64,000 bases of DNA, from the NCBI GenBank assembly GCA_963966185.1, contig CAWZYM010000293.1, positions 1,224,501 to 1,288,500 of the forward strand. The letters run 5' to 3'. Of this stretch, positions 41,034 through 52,531 are shown one piece after another. A program made the translations under genes and the position numbers. Source of the stretch: Rhabditoides inermis (lineage: Eukaryota; Nematoda; Chromadorea; Rhabditida; Rhabditidae). Within the stretch, counting starts at the first letter, position 1, and each line of letters starts with the position of its first letter. The notes under the pieces were generated by a model. It was not told the origin of the DNA. It did no database searches and saw only the letters and a program-made list of their open reading frames with translations.

Positions 41034-43724
41034 CTAATTCTTTCCAGTTGGCAAGTCAGCGATGCCTCTCACCGGGAAATGATGTTTCCACATCTGTGCC
41101 ATGCAAGAAAACAGGTTGAAAATGTACAGAAACCACTTCGGAATAATCTAATTCTTTCTTGTTGGCAAGTCAGAGATGCCTCTCACCGGGAAATGATGTT
41201 TCCACACCTGTGCCGTGCAAGAAAACAGGTGGAAAATGTACAGAAACCACTTCGGAACAATCTAATTCTTTCCAGTTGGCAAGTCAGCAATGCCTCTCAC
41301 CGGGAAATGATGTTTCCACACCTGTGCCATGCAAGAGAACAGGTTGAAAATGTACAGAAATCACTTCGAAATAGTCTAATTCTTTCCAGTTGGCAAGTCA
41401 GCGATGCCTCTCACCGGGAAATGATGTTTCCACACCTGTGCCATGCAAGAAAACAGGTTGAAAATGTACAGAAACCACTTCGGAATAATCTAATTCTTTC
41501 CAGTTTGCAAGTCAGCGATGCCTCTCACCGGGAAATGATGTTCCCACGCCTGTGCCATGCAAGAAAACAGGTTGAAAATGTACAGAAACCACTTCGGAAT
41601 AATCTAATTCTTTCTTGTTGGCAAGTCAGAGATGCCTCTCACCGGAAAATGATGTTTCCACACCTGTGCCATGCAAGAAAACAGGTTGAAAATGTACAGA
41701 AACCACTTCGGAAAAATCTAATTCTTTCCAGTTGGCAAGTCAGCGATGCCTCTCACCGGGAAATGATGTTTCCACACCTGTGCCATGCAAGAAAACAGGT
41801 TGAAAATGTACAGAAACCACTTCGGAAAAATCTAATTCTTTCCAGTTGGCAAGTCAGCGATGCCTCTCACCGGGAAATGATGTTTCCACACCTGTGCCAT
41901 CCAAGAAAACAGGTTGAAAATGTACAGAAACCACTTCGGAATAATCTAATTCTTTCCAGTTGGCAAGTCAGCGATGCCTCTCACCGGGAAATGATGTTTC
42001 CACACCTGTGCCATGCAAGAAAACATGTTGAAAATGTACAGAAACCACTTCGGAACAATCTAATTCTTTCTTGTTGGCAAGTCAGAGATGCCTCTCACCG
42101 GGAAATGATGTTTCCACACCTGTGCCATGCAAGAAAACAGGTTGAAAATGTACAGAAACCACTTCGGAATAATCTAATTCTTTCCAGTTGGCAAGTCAGA
42201 GATGCCTCTCACCGGGAAATGATGTTTCCACACCTGTGCCATGCAAGAAAACAGGTTGAAAATGTACAGAAACCACTTCGGAATAATCTAATTCTTTCTT
42301 GTTGGCAAGTCAGCGATGCCTCTCACCGGGAAATAATGTTTCCACACCTGTGCCATGCAAGAAAACAGGTTGAAAATGTACAGAAACCACTTCGAACAAA
42401 TATAATTCTTTCTTGTTGGCAAGTCAGCGATGCCTCTCACCGGGAAATGATGTTTCCACACCTGTGCCATGCAAGAAAACAGGTTGAAAATGTACAGAAA
42501 CCACTTCGAACTAATCTAATTCTTTCCAGTTGGCAAGTCAGAGATGCCTCTCACCGGGAATTGATGTTTCCACACATGTGCCATGCAAGAAAACAGGTTG
42601 AAAATGTACAGAAACCACTTCGGAATAATCTAATTCTTTCCAGTTGGCAAGTCAGCGATGCCTCTCACCGGGAAATGATGTTTCCACATCTGTGCCATGC
42701 AAGAAAACAGGTTGAAAATGTACAGAAACCACTTCGGAATAATCTAATTCTTTCTTGTTGGCAAGTCAGAGATGCCTCTCACCGGGAAATGATGTTTCCA
42801 CACCTGTGCCATGCAAGAAAACAGGTTGAAAATGTACAGAAACCACTTCGGAATAATCTAATTCTTTCCAGTTGGCAAGTCAGCGATGCCTCTCACCGGG
42901 AAATGATGTTTCCACATCTGTGCCATGCAAGAAAACAGGTTGAAAATGTACAGAAACCACTTCGGAATAATCTAATTCTTTCTTGTTGGCAAGTCAGAGA
43001 TGCCTCTCACCGGGAAATGATGTTTCCACACCTGTGCCGTGCAAGAAAACAGGTGGAAAATGTACAGAAACCACTTCGGAACAATCTAATTCTTTCCAGT
43101 TGGCAAGTCAGCAATGCCTCTCACCGGGAAATGATGTTTCCACACCTGTGCCATGCAAGAGAACAGGTTGAAAATGTACAGAAATCACTTCGAAATAGTC
43201 TAATTCTTTCCAGTTGGCAAGTCAGCGATGCCTCTCACCGGGAAATGATGTTTCCACACCTGTGCCATGCAAGAAAACAGGTTGAAAATGTACAGAAACC
43301 ACTTCGGAATAATCTAATTCTTTCCAGTTTGCAAGTCAGCGATGCCTCTCACCGGGAAATGATGTTCCCACGCCTGTGCCATGCAAGAAAACAGGTTGAA
43401 AATGTACAGAAACCACTTCGGAATAATCTAATTCTTTCTTGTTGGCAAGTCAGAGATGCCTCTCACCGGAAAATGATGTTTCCACACCTGTGCCATGCAA
43501 GAAAACAGGTTGAAAATGTACAGAAACCACTTCGGAAAAATCTAATTCTTTCCAGTTGGCAAGTCAGCGATGCCTCTCACCGGGAAATGATGTTTCCACA
43601 CCTGTGCCATGCAAGAAAACAGGTTGAAAATGTACAGAAACCACTTCGGAAAAATCTAATTCTTTCCAGTTGGCAAGTCAGCGATGCCTCTCACCGGGAA
43701 ATGATGTTTCCACACCTGTGCCAT
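39580..43724 (+). repeat. Large composite unit, copy 1 (match to 44709-48853)
   Basis: Matches 44709-48853 at a constant offset of 5129 bp (45 x 114 less 1) for about 4.1 kb. It is bounded on the left by AGCGATG against AGAGATG and on the right by CATGCAAG against CATCCAAG. Inside, a 16-monomer (1824-bp) sub-unit is itself repeated: about 40.58-41.89 and 42.40-43.72 kb. Both copies carry the rare CGAACAAATATAATTC monomer near 42394 and 47523. Confidence 0.87.
40965..41078 (+). repeat. Representative consensus monomer (114 bp)
   Basis: This copy matches the commonest base at every position I compared. It starts at ATGATGTTTCCACACCTG and ends at CTCTCACCGGGAA. I count 50 G+C of 114 (44%). It holds three CpGs (in CTTCGG, AGCGAT and ACCGGG), one TGTACA and one CCGG. 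Read from base 1 it gives 38 codons without a stop: it starts Met-Met-Phe-Pro-His-Leu-Cys-His and ends Asp-Ala-Ser-His-Arg-Glu. The two 57-bp halves do not resemble each other, so 114 bp appears to be the basic unit and not a dimer. The choice of first base is arbitrary. Confidence 0.93.
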
Positions 43725-44708
43725 GCAAGAAAACAGATTGAAAATGTACAGAAACCACTTCGGAATAATATAATTCTTTCTTGTTGGCAAGTCAGCGATG
43801 CCTCTCACCGGGAAATAATGTTTCCACACCTGTGCCATGCAAGAAAACAGGTTGAAAATGTACAGAAACCACTTCGAAATAATATAATTCTTTCTTGTTG
43901 GCAAGTCAGCGATGCCTCTCACCGGGAAATGATGTTTCCACACCTGTGCCATGCAAGAAAACAGGTTGAAAATGTACAGAAACCACTTCGAACTAATCTA
44001 ATTCTTTCCAGTTGGCAAGTCAGAGATGCCTCTCACCGGGAATTGATGTTTCCACACATGTGCCATGCAAGAAAACAGGTTGAAAATGTACAGAAACCAC
44101 TTCGGAATAATCTAATTCTTTCCAGTTGGCAAGTCAGCGATGCCTCTCACCGGGAAATGATGTTTCCACATCTGTGCCATGCAAGAAAACAGGTTGAAAA
44201 TGTACAGAAACCACTTCGGAATAATCTAATTCTTTTTTGTTGGCAAGTCAGAGATGCCTCTCTTCGGGAAATGATGTTTCCACACCTGTGCCATGCCAGA
44301 AAATAGGTTGAAAATGTACAGAAACCACTTCGGAACAATCTAATTCTTTCCAGTTGGCAAGTCAGCGATGCCTCTCACCGGGAAATGATGTTTCCACACC
44401 TGTGCCATGCAAGAAAACAGATTGAAAATGTACAGAAACCACTTCGGAATAATATAATTCTTTCTTGTTGGCAAGTCAGCGATGCCTCTCACCGGGAAAT
44501 AATGTTCCCACACCTGTGCTATGCAAGAAAACAGGTTGAAAATGTACAGAAACCACTTCGAAATAATATAATTCTTTCTTGTTGGCAAGTCAGCGATGCC
44601 TCTCACCGGGAAATGATGTTTCCACACATGTGCCATGCAAGAAAACAGGTTGAAAATGTACAGAAACCACTTCGGAACAATCTAATTCTTTCTTGTTGGC
44701 AAGTCAGA

Positions 44709-47700
44709 GATGCCTCTCACCGGGGAATGATGTTTCCACACCTGTGCCATGCAAGAAAACAGGTTGAAAATGTACAGAAACCACTTCGGAATAATCTAAT
44801 TCTTTCTTGTTGGCAAGTCAGAGATGCCTCTCACCGGGAAATGATGTTTCCACACCTGTGCCATGCAAGAAAACAGGTTGAAAATGTACAGAAACCACTT
44901 CGGAAAAATCTAATTCTTTCCAGTTGGCAAGTCAGCGATGCCTCTCACCGGGAAATTATGTTTCCACACCTGTGCCATGCAAGAAAACAGGTTGAAAATG
45001 TACAGAAACCACTTCGGAAAAATCTAATTCTTTCCAGTTGGCAAGTCAGCGATGCCCTCACCGGGAAATGATGTTTCCACACCTGTGCCATGCAGGAAAA
45101 CAGGTTGAAAATGTACAGAAACCACTTCTGAATAATCTAATTCTTTCTGGTTGGCAAGTCAGCGATGCCTCTCACCGGGAAATGATGTTTTCACACCTGT
45201 GCCATGCAAGAAAACAGATTGAAAATGTACAGAAACCACTTCGGAATAATCTAATTCTTTCCAGTTGGCAAGTCAGCGATGCCTCTCACCGGGAAATGAT
45301 GTTTCCACACCTGTGCCATGCAAGAAAACAGATTGAAAATGTACAGAAACCACTTCGGAATAATATAATTCTTTCTTGTTGGCAAGTCAGCGATGCCTCT
45401 CACCGGGAAATGATGTTTCCACACCTGTGCCATGCAAGAAAACAGGTTGAAAATGTACAGAAACCACTTCGGAAAAATCTAATTCTTTCCAGTTGGCAAG
45501 TCAGCGATGCCTCTCACCGGGAAATGATGTTTCCACACCTGTGCCATGCAAGAAAACAGATTGAAAATGTACAGAAACCACTTCGGAATAATATAATTCT
45601 TTCTTGTTGGGAAGTCAGCGATGCCTCTCACCGGGAAATAATGTTTCCACACCTGTGCCATGCAAGAAAACAGGTTGAAAATGTACAGAAACCACTTCGA
45701 AATAATATAATTCTTTCTTGTTGGCAAGTCAGCGATGCCTCTCACCGGGAAATGATGTTTCCACACCTGTGCCATGCAAGAAAACAGGTTGAAAATGTAC
45801 AGAAACCACTTCGAACTAATCTAATTCTTTCCAGTTGGCAAGTCAGAGATGCCTCTCACCGGGAATTGATGTTTCCACACATGTGCCATGCAAGAAAACA
45901 GGTTGAAAATGTACAGAAACCACTTCGGAATAATCTAATTCTTTCCAGTTGGCAAGTCAGCGATGCCTCTCACCGGGAAATGATGTTTCCACATCTGTGC
46001 CATGCAAGAAAACAGGTTGAAAATGTACAGAAACCACTTCGGAATAATCTAATTCTTTCTTGTTGGCAAGTCAGAGATGCCTCTCACCGGGAAATGATGT
46101 TTCCACACCTGTGCCATGCAAGAAAACAGGTTGAAAATGTACAGAAACCACTTCGGAATAATCTAATTCTTTCCAGTTGGCAAGTCAGCGATGCCTCTCA
46201 CCGGGAAATGATGTTTCCACATCTGTGCCATGCAAGAAAACAGGTTGAAAATGTACAGAAACCACTTCGGAATAATCTAATTCTTTCTTGTTGGCAAGTC
46301 AGAGATGCCTCTCACCGGGAAATGATGTTTCCACACCTGTGCCGTGCAAGAAAACAGGTGGAAAATGTACAGAAACCACTTCGGAACAATCTAATTCTTT
46401 CCAGTTGGCAAGTCAGCAATGCCTCTCACCGGGAAATGATGTTTCCACACCTGTGCCATGCAAGAGAACAGGTTGAAAATGTACAGAAATCACTTCGAAA
46501 TAGTCTAATTCTTTCCAGTTGGCAAGTCAGCGATGCCTCTCACCGGGAAATGATGTTTCCACACCTGTGCCATGCAAGAAAACAGGTTGAAAATGTACAG
46601 AAACCACTTCGGAATAATCTAATTCTTTCCAGTTTGCAAGTCAGCGATGCCTCTCACCGGGAAATGATGTTCCCACGCCTGTGCCATGCAAGAAAACAGG
46701 TTGAAAATGTACAGAAACCACTTCGGAATAATCTAATTCTTTCTTGTTGGCAAGTCAGAGATGCCTCTCACCGGAAAATGATGTTTCCACACCTGTGCCA
46801 TGCAAGAAAACAGGTTGAAAATGTACAGAAACCACTTCGGAAAAATCTAATTCTTTCCAGTTGGCAAGTCAGCGATGCCTCTCACCGGGAAATGATGTTT
46901 CCACACCTGTGCCATGCAAGAAAACAGGTTGAAAATGTACAGAAACCACTTCGGAAAAATCTAATTCTTTCCAGTTGGCAAGTCAGCGATGCCTCTCACC
47001 GGGAAATGATGTTTCCACACCTGTGCCATCCAAGAAAACAGGTTGAAAATGTACAGAAACCACTTCGGAATAATCTAATTCTTTCCAGTTGGCAAGTCAG
47101 CGATGCCTCTCACCGGGAAATGATGTTTCCACACCTGTGCCATGCAAGAAAACATGTTGAAAATGTACAGAAACCACTTCGGAACAATCTAATTCTTTCT
47201 TGTTGGCAAGTCAGAGATGCCTCTCACCGGGAAATGATGTTTCCACACCTGTGCCATGCAAGAAAACAGGTTGAAAATGTACAGAAACCACTTCGGAATA
47301 ATCTAATTCTTTCCAGTTGGCAAGTCAGAGATGCCTCTCACCGGGAAATGATGTTTCCACACCTGTGCCATGCAAGAAAACAGGTTGAAAATGTACAGAA
47401 ACCACTTCGGAATAATCTAATTCTTTCTTGTTGGCAAGTCAGCGATGCCTCTCACCGGGAAATAATGTTTCCACACCTGTGCCATGCAAGAAAACAGGTT
47501 GAAAATGTACAGAAACCACTTCGAACAAATATAATTCTTTCTTGTTGGCAAGTCAGCGATGCCTCTCACCGGGAAATGATGTTTCCACACCTGTGCCATG
47601 CAAGAAAACAGGTTGAAAATGTACAGAAACCACTTCGAACTAATCTAATTCTTTCCAGTTGGCAAGTCAGAGATGCCTCTCACCGGGAATTGATGTTTCC

Positions 47701-48853
47701 ACACATGTGCCATGCAAGAAAACAGGTTGAAAATGTACAGAAACCACTTCGGAATAATCTAATTCTTTCCAGTTGGCAAGTCAGCGATGCCTCTCACCGG
47801 GAAATGATGTTTCCACATCTGTGCCATGCAAGAAAACAGGTTGAAAATGTACAGAAACCACTTCGGAATAATCTAATTCTTTCTTGTTGGCAAGTCAGAG
47901 ATGCCTCTCACCGGGAAATGATGTTTCCACACCTGTGCCATGCAAGAAAACAGGTTGAAAATGTACAGAAACCACTTCGGAATAATCTAATTCTTTCCAG
48001 TTGGCAAGTCAGCGATGCCTCTCACCGGGAAATGATGTTTCCACATCTGTGCCATGCAAGAAAACAGGTTGAAAATGTACAGAAACCACTTCGGAATAAT
48101 CTAATTCTTTCTTGTTGGCAAGTCAGAGATGCCTCTCACCGGGAAATGATGTTTCCACACCTGTGCCGTGCAAGAAAACAGGTGGAAAATGTACAGAAAC
48201 CACTTCGGAACAATCTAATTCTTTCCAGTTGGCAAGTCAGCAATGCCTCTCACCGGGAAATGATGTTTCCACACCTGTGCCATGCAAGAGAACAGGTTGA
48301 AAATGTACAGAAATCACTTCGAAATAGTCTAATTCTTTCCAGTTGGCAAGTCAGCGATGCCTCTCACCGGGAAATGATGTTTCCACACCTGTGCCATGCA
48401 AGAAAACAGGTTGAAAATGTACAGAAACCACTTCGGAATAATCTAATTCTTTCCAGTTTGCAAGTCAGCGATGCCTCTCACCGGGAAATGATGTTCCCAC
48501 GCCTGTGCCATGCAAGAAAACAGGTTGAAAATGTACAGAAACCACTTCGGAATAATCTAATTCTTTCTTGTTGGCAAGTCAGAGATGCCTCTCACCGGAA
48601 AATGATGTTTCCACACCTGTGCCATGCAAGAAAACAGGTTGAAAATGTACAGAAACCACTTCGGAAAAATCTAATTCTTTCCAGTTGGCAAGTCAGCGAT
48701 GCCTCTCACCGGGAAATGATGTTTCCACACCTGTGCCATGCAAGAAAACAGGTTGAAAATGTACAGAAACCACTTCGGAAAAATCTAATTCTTTCCAGTT
48801 GGCAAGTCAGCGATGCCTCTCACCGGGAAATGATGTTTCCACACCTGTGCCAT
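44709..48853 (+). repeat. Large composite unit, copy 2
   Basis: Second copy at offset 5129. The one difference I found is a C to G at 45611 (TTGGGAAGTC). From 48854 the sequence follows a different order of monomer types (CATCCAAG, AACATGTTG, CTCTCGCCGGG, AATCCAATTC), resembling 23.6-25 kb and 30.4-32 kb. A private TGG to TGA at 49598-49600 stops the open frame. Confidence 0.86.
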
Positions 48854-51223
48854 CCAAGAAAACAGGTTGAAAATGTACAGAAACCACTTCGGAATAATCT
48901 AATTCTTTCCAGTTGGCAAGTCAGCGATGCCTCTCACCGGGAAATGATGTTTCCACACCTGTGCCATGCAAGAAAACATGTTGAAAATGTACAGAAACCA
49001 CTTCGGAACAATCTAATTCTTTCTTGTTGGCAAGTCAGAGATGCCTCTCACCGGGAAATGATGTTTCCACACCTGTGCCATGCAAGAAAACAGGTTGAAA
49101 ATGTACAGAAACCACTTCGGAATAATCTAATTCTTTCCAGTTGGCAAGTCAGAGATGCCTCTCACCGGGAAATGATGTTTCCACACCTGTGCCATGCAAG
49201 AAAACAGGTTGAAAATGTACAGAAACCACTTCGGAATAATCTAATTCTTTCCAGTTGGCAAGTCAGAGATGCCTCTCGCCGGGAAATGATGTTTCCACAC
49301 CTGTGCCATGCAAGAAAACAGGTTGAAAATGTACAGAAACCACTTCGGAATAATCCAATTCTTTCCAGTTGGCAAGTCAGAGATGCCTCTCACCGGGAAA
49401 TGATGTTTCCACACCTGTGCCATGCAAGAAAACAGGTTGAAAATGTACAGAAACCACTTCGGAACAATCTAATTCTTTCCAGTTGGCCAGTCAGCGATGC
49501 CTCTCACCGGGAAATGATGTTTCCACACTTGTGCCATGCAAGAAAACAGGTTGAAAATGTACAGAAACCACTTCGGAATAATTTAATTCTTTCTTGTTGA
49601 CAAGTCAGAGATGCCTCTCACCGGGAAATGATGTTTCCACACCTGTGCCGTGCAAGAAAACAGGTGGAAAATGTACAGAAACCACTTCGGAACAATCTAA
49701 TTCTTTCCAGTTGGCAAGTCAGCAATGCCTTTCACCGGGAAATGATGTTTCCACACCTGTGCCATGCAAGAGAACAGGTTGAAAATGTACAGAAATCACT
49801 TCGAAATAGTCTAATTCTTTCCAGTTGGCAAGTCAGCGATGCCTCTCACCGGGAAATGATGTTTCCACACCTGTGCCATGCAAGAAAACAGGTTGAAAAT
49901 GTACAGAAACCACTTCGGAATAATCTAATTCTTTCCAGTTTGCAAGTCAGCGATGCCTCTCACCGGGAAATGATGTTCCCACGCCTGTGCCATGCAAGAA
50001 AACAGGTTGAAAATGTACAGAAACCACTTCGGAATAATATAATTCTTTCTTGTTGGCAAGTCAGAGATGCCTCTCACCGGAAAATGATGTTTCCACACCT
50101 GTGCCATGCAAGAAAACAGGTTGAAAATGTACAGAAACCACTTCGGAACAATCTAATTCTTTCCAGTTGGCAAGTCAGCGATGCCTCTCACCGGGAAATG
50201 ATGTTTTCACACCTGTGCCATGCAAGAAAACAGATTGAAAATGTACAGAAACCACTTCGGAATAATATAATTCTTGCCAGTTGGCAAGTCAGCGATGCCT
50301 CTCACCGGGAAATGATGTTTCCACACCTGTGCCATCCAAGAAAACAGGTTGAAAATGTACAGAAACCACTTCGGAAGAATCTAATTCTTTCCAGTTGGCA
50401 AGTCAGCGATGCCTCTCACCGGGAAATGATGTTTCCACACCTGTGCCATGCAAGAAAACAGGTTGAAAATGTACAGAAACCACTTCGGAATAATCTAATT
50501 ATTTCTGGTTGGCAAGTCAGCGATGCCTCTAACCGGGAAATGATGTTTCCACACCTGTGCAATGCAAGAAAACAGATTGAAAATGTACAGAAACCACTTC
50601 GGAACAATCTAATTCTTTCCAGTTGGCAAGTCAGCGATGCCTCTCACCGGGAAATGATGTTTCCACACCTGTGCCATGCAAGAAAACAGATTGAAAATGT
50701 ACAGAAACCAATTCGGAATAATATAATTCTTTCTTGTTGGCAAGTCAGCGATGCCTCTCACCGGGAAATAATGTTCCCACACCTGTGCCATGCAAGAAAA
50801 CAGGTTGAAAATGTACAGAAACCACTTCGAAATAATATAATTCTTTCTTGTTGGCAAGTCAGCGATGCCTCTCACCGGGAAATGATGTTTCCACACATGT
50901 GCCATGCAAGAAAACAGGTTGAAAATGTACAGAAACCACTTCGGAACAATCTAATTCTTTCTTGTTGGCAAGTCAGAGATGCCTCTCACCGGGAAATGAT
51001 GTTTCCACACCTGTGCCATGCAAGAAAACAGGTTGAAAATGTACAGAAACCACTTCGGAATAATCTAATTCTTTTTTGTTGGCAAGTCAGAGATGCCTCT
51101 CACCGGGAAATGATGTTTCCACACCTGTGCCATGCCAGAAAATAGGTTGAAAATGTACAGAAACCACTTCGGAAAAATCTAATTCTTTCCAGTTGGCAAG
51201 TCAGCGATGCCTCTCACCGGGAA

Positions 51224-52531
51224 ATGATGTTTCCACACCTGTGCCATGCAAGAAAACAGGTTGAAAATGTACAGAAACCACTTCGGAAAAATCTAATTCT
51301 TTCCAGTTGGCAAGTCAGCGATGCCTCTCACCGGGAAATGATGTTTCCACACCTGTGCCATCCAAGAAAACAGGTTGAAAATGTACAGAAACCACTTCGG
51401 AATAATCTAATTCTTTCCAGTTGGCAAGTCAGCGATGCCTCTCACCGGGAAATGATGTTTCCACATCTGTGCCATGCAAGAAAACAGGTTGAAAATGTAC
51501 AGAAACCACTTCGGAATAATCTAATTCTTTCTGGTTGGCAAGTCAATTCTTACCGGGAAATGATGTTTCCACACCTGTGCCATGCAAGAAAACAGGTTGA
51601 AAATGTACAGAAACCACTTCGGAATAATCTAATTCTTTCTGGTTGGCAAGTCAGCGATGCCTCTAACCGGGAAATGATGTTTCCACACCTGTGCCATGCA
51701 AGAAAACAGATTGAAAATGTACAGAAACCACTTCGGAACAATCTAATTCTTTCCAGTTGGCAAGTCAGCGATGCCTCTCACCGGGAAATGATGTTTCCAC
51801 ACCTGTGCCATGCAAGAAAACAGATTGAAAATGTACAGAAACCACTTCGGAATAATATAATTCTTTCTTGTTGGCAAGTCAGCGATGCCTCTCACCGGGA
51901 AATAATGTTCCCACACCTGTGCTATGCAAGAAAACAGGTTGAAAATGTACAGAAACCACTTCGAAATAATATAATTCTTTCTTGTTGGCAAGTCAGCGAT
52001 GCCTCTCACCGGGAAATGATGTTTCCACACATGTGCCATGCAAGAAAACAGGTTGAAAATGTACAGAAACCACTTCGGAACAATCTAATTCTTTCTTGTT
52101 GGCAAGTCAGAGATGCCTCTCACCGGGGAATGATGTTTCCACACCTGTGCCATGCAAGAAAACAGGTTGAAAATGTACAGAAACCACTTCGGAATAATCT
52201 AATTCTTTCTTGTTGGCAAGTCAGAGATGCCTCTCACCGGGAAATGATGTTTCCACACCTGTGCCATGCAAGAAAACAGGTTGAAAATGTACAGAAACCA
52301 CTTCGGAAAAATCTAATTCTTTCCAGTTGGCAAGTCAGCGATGCCTCTCACCGGGAAATTATGTTTCCACACCTGTGCCATGCAAGAAAACAGGTTGAAA
52401 ATGTACAGAAACCACTTCGGAAAAATCTAATTCTTTCCAGTTGGCAAGTCAGCGATGCCCTCACCGGGAAATGATGTTTCCACACCTGTGCCATGCAGGA
52501 AAACAGGTTGAAAATGTACAGAAACCACTTC
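51224..52531 (+). repeat. Segment recurring at 62159-63238 with a 6-bp deletion monomer
   Basis: The order CATCCAAG, CACATCTGTG, a 6-bp deletion copy, CTCTAACCGGG and the CACCGGGGAATG copy recurs from 62159, where two monomers are missing. The deletion copy reads GTCAATTCTTACCGGG here (from about 51543). The later copies read GTCAACTCTTACCGGG, near 62478 and 63953. The deletion keeps the frame (loss of two codons). Confidence 0.8.

Noticed and set aside
40965..41078. CENP-B box
   Set aside because: TTCG followed by AATAATC resembles the first half, and CGGGA occurs elsewhere in the monomer, but the 17-bp spacing pattern with TTCG, A and CGGG is not met.
40965..41078. Monomer as a dimer of two 57-bp units
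   Set aside because: The two halves do not align beyond chance by eye.
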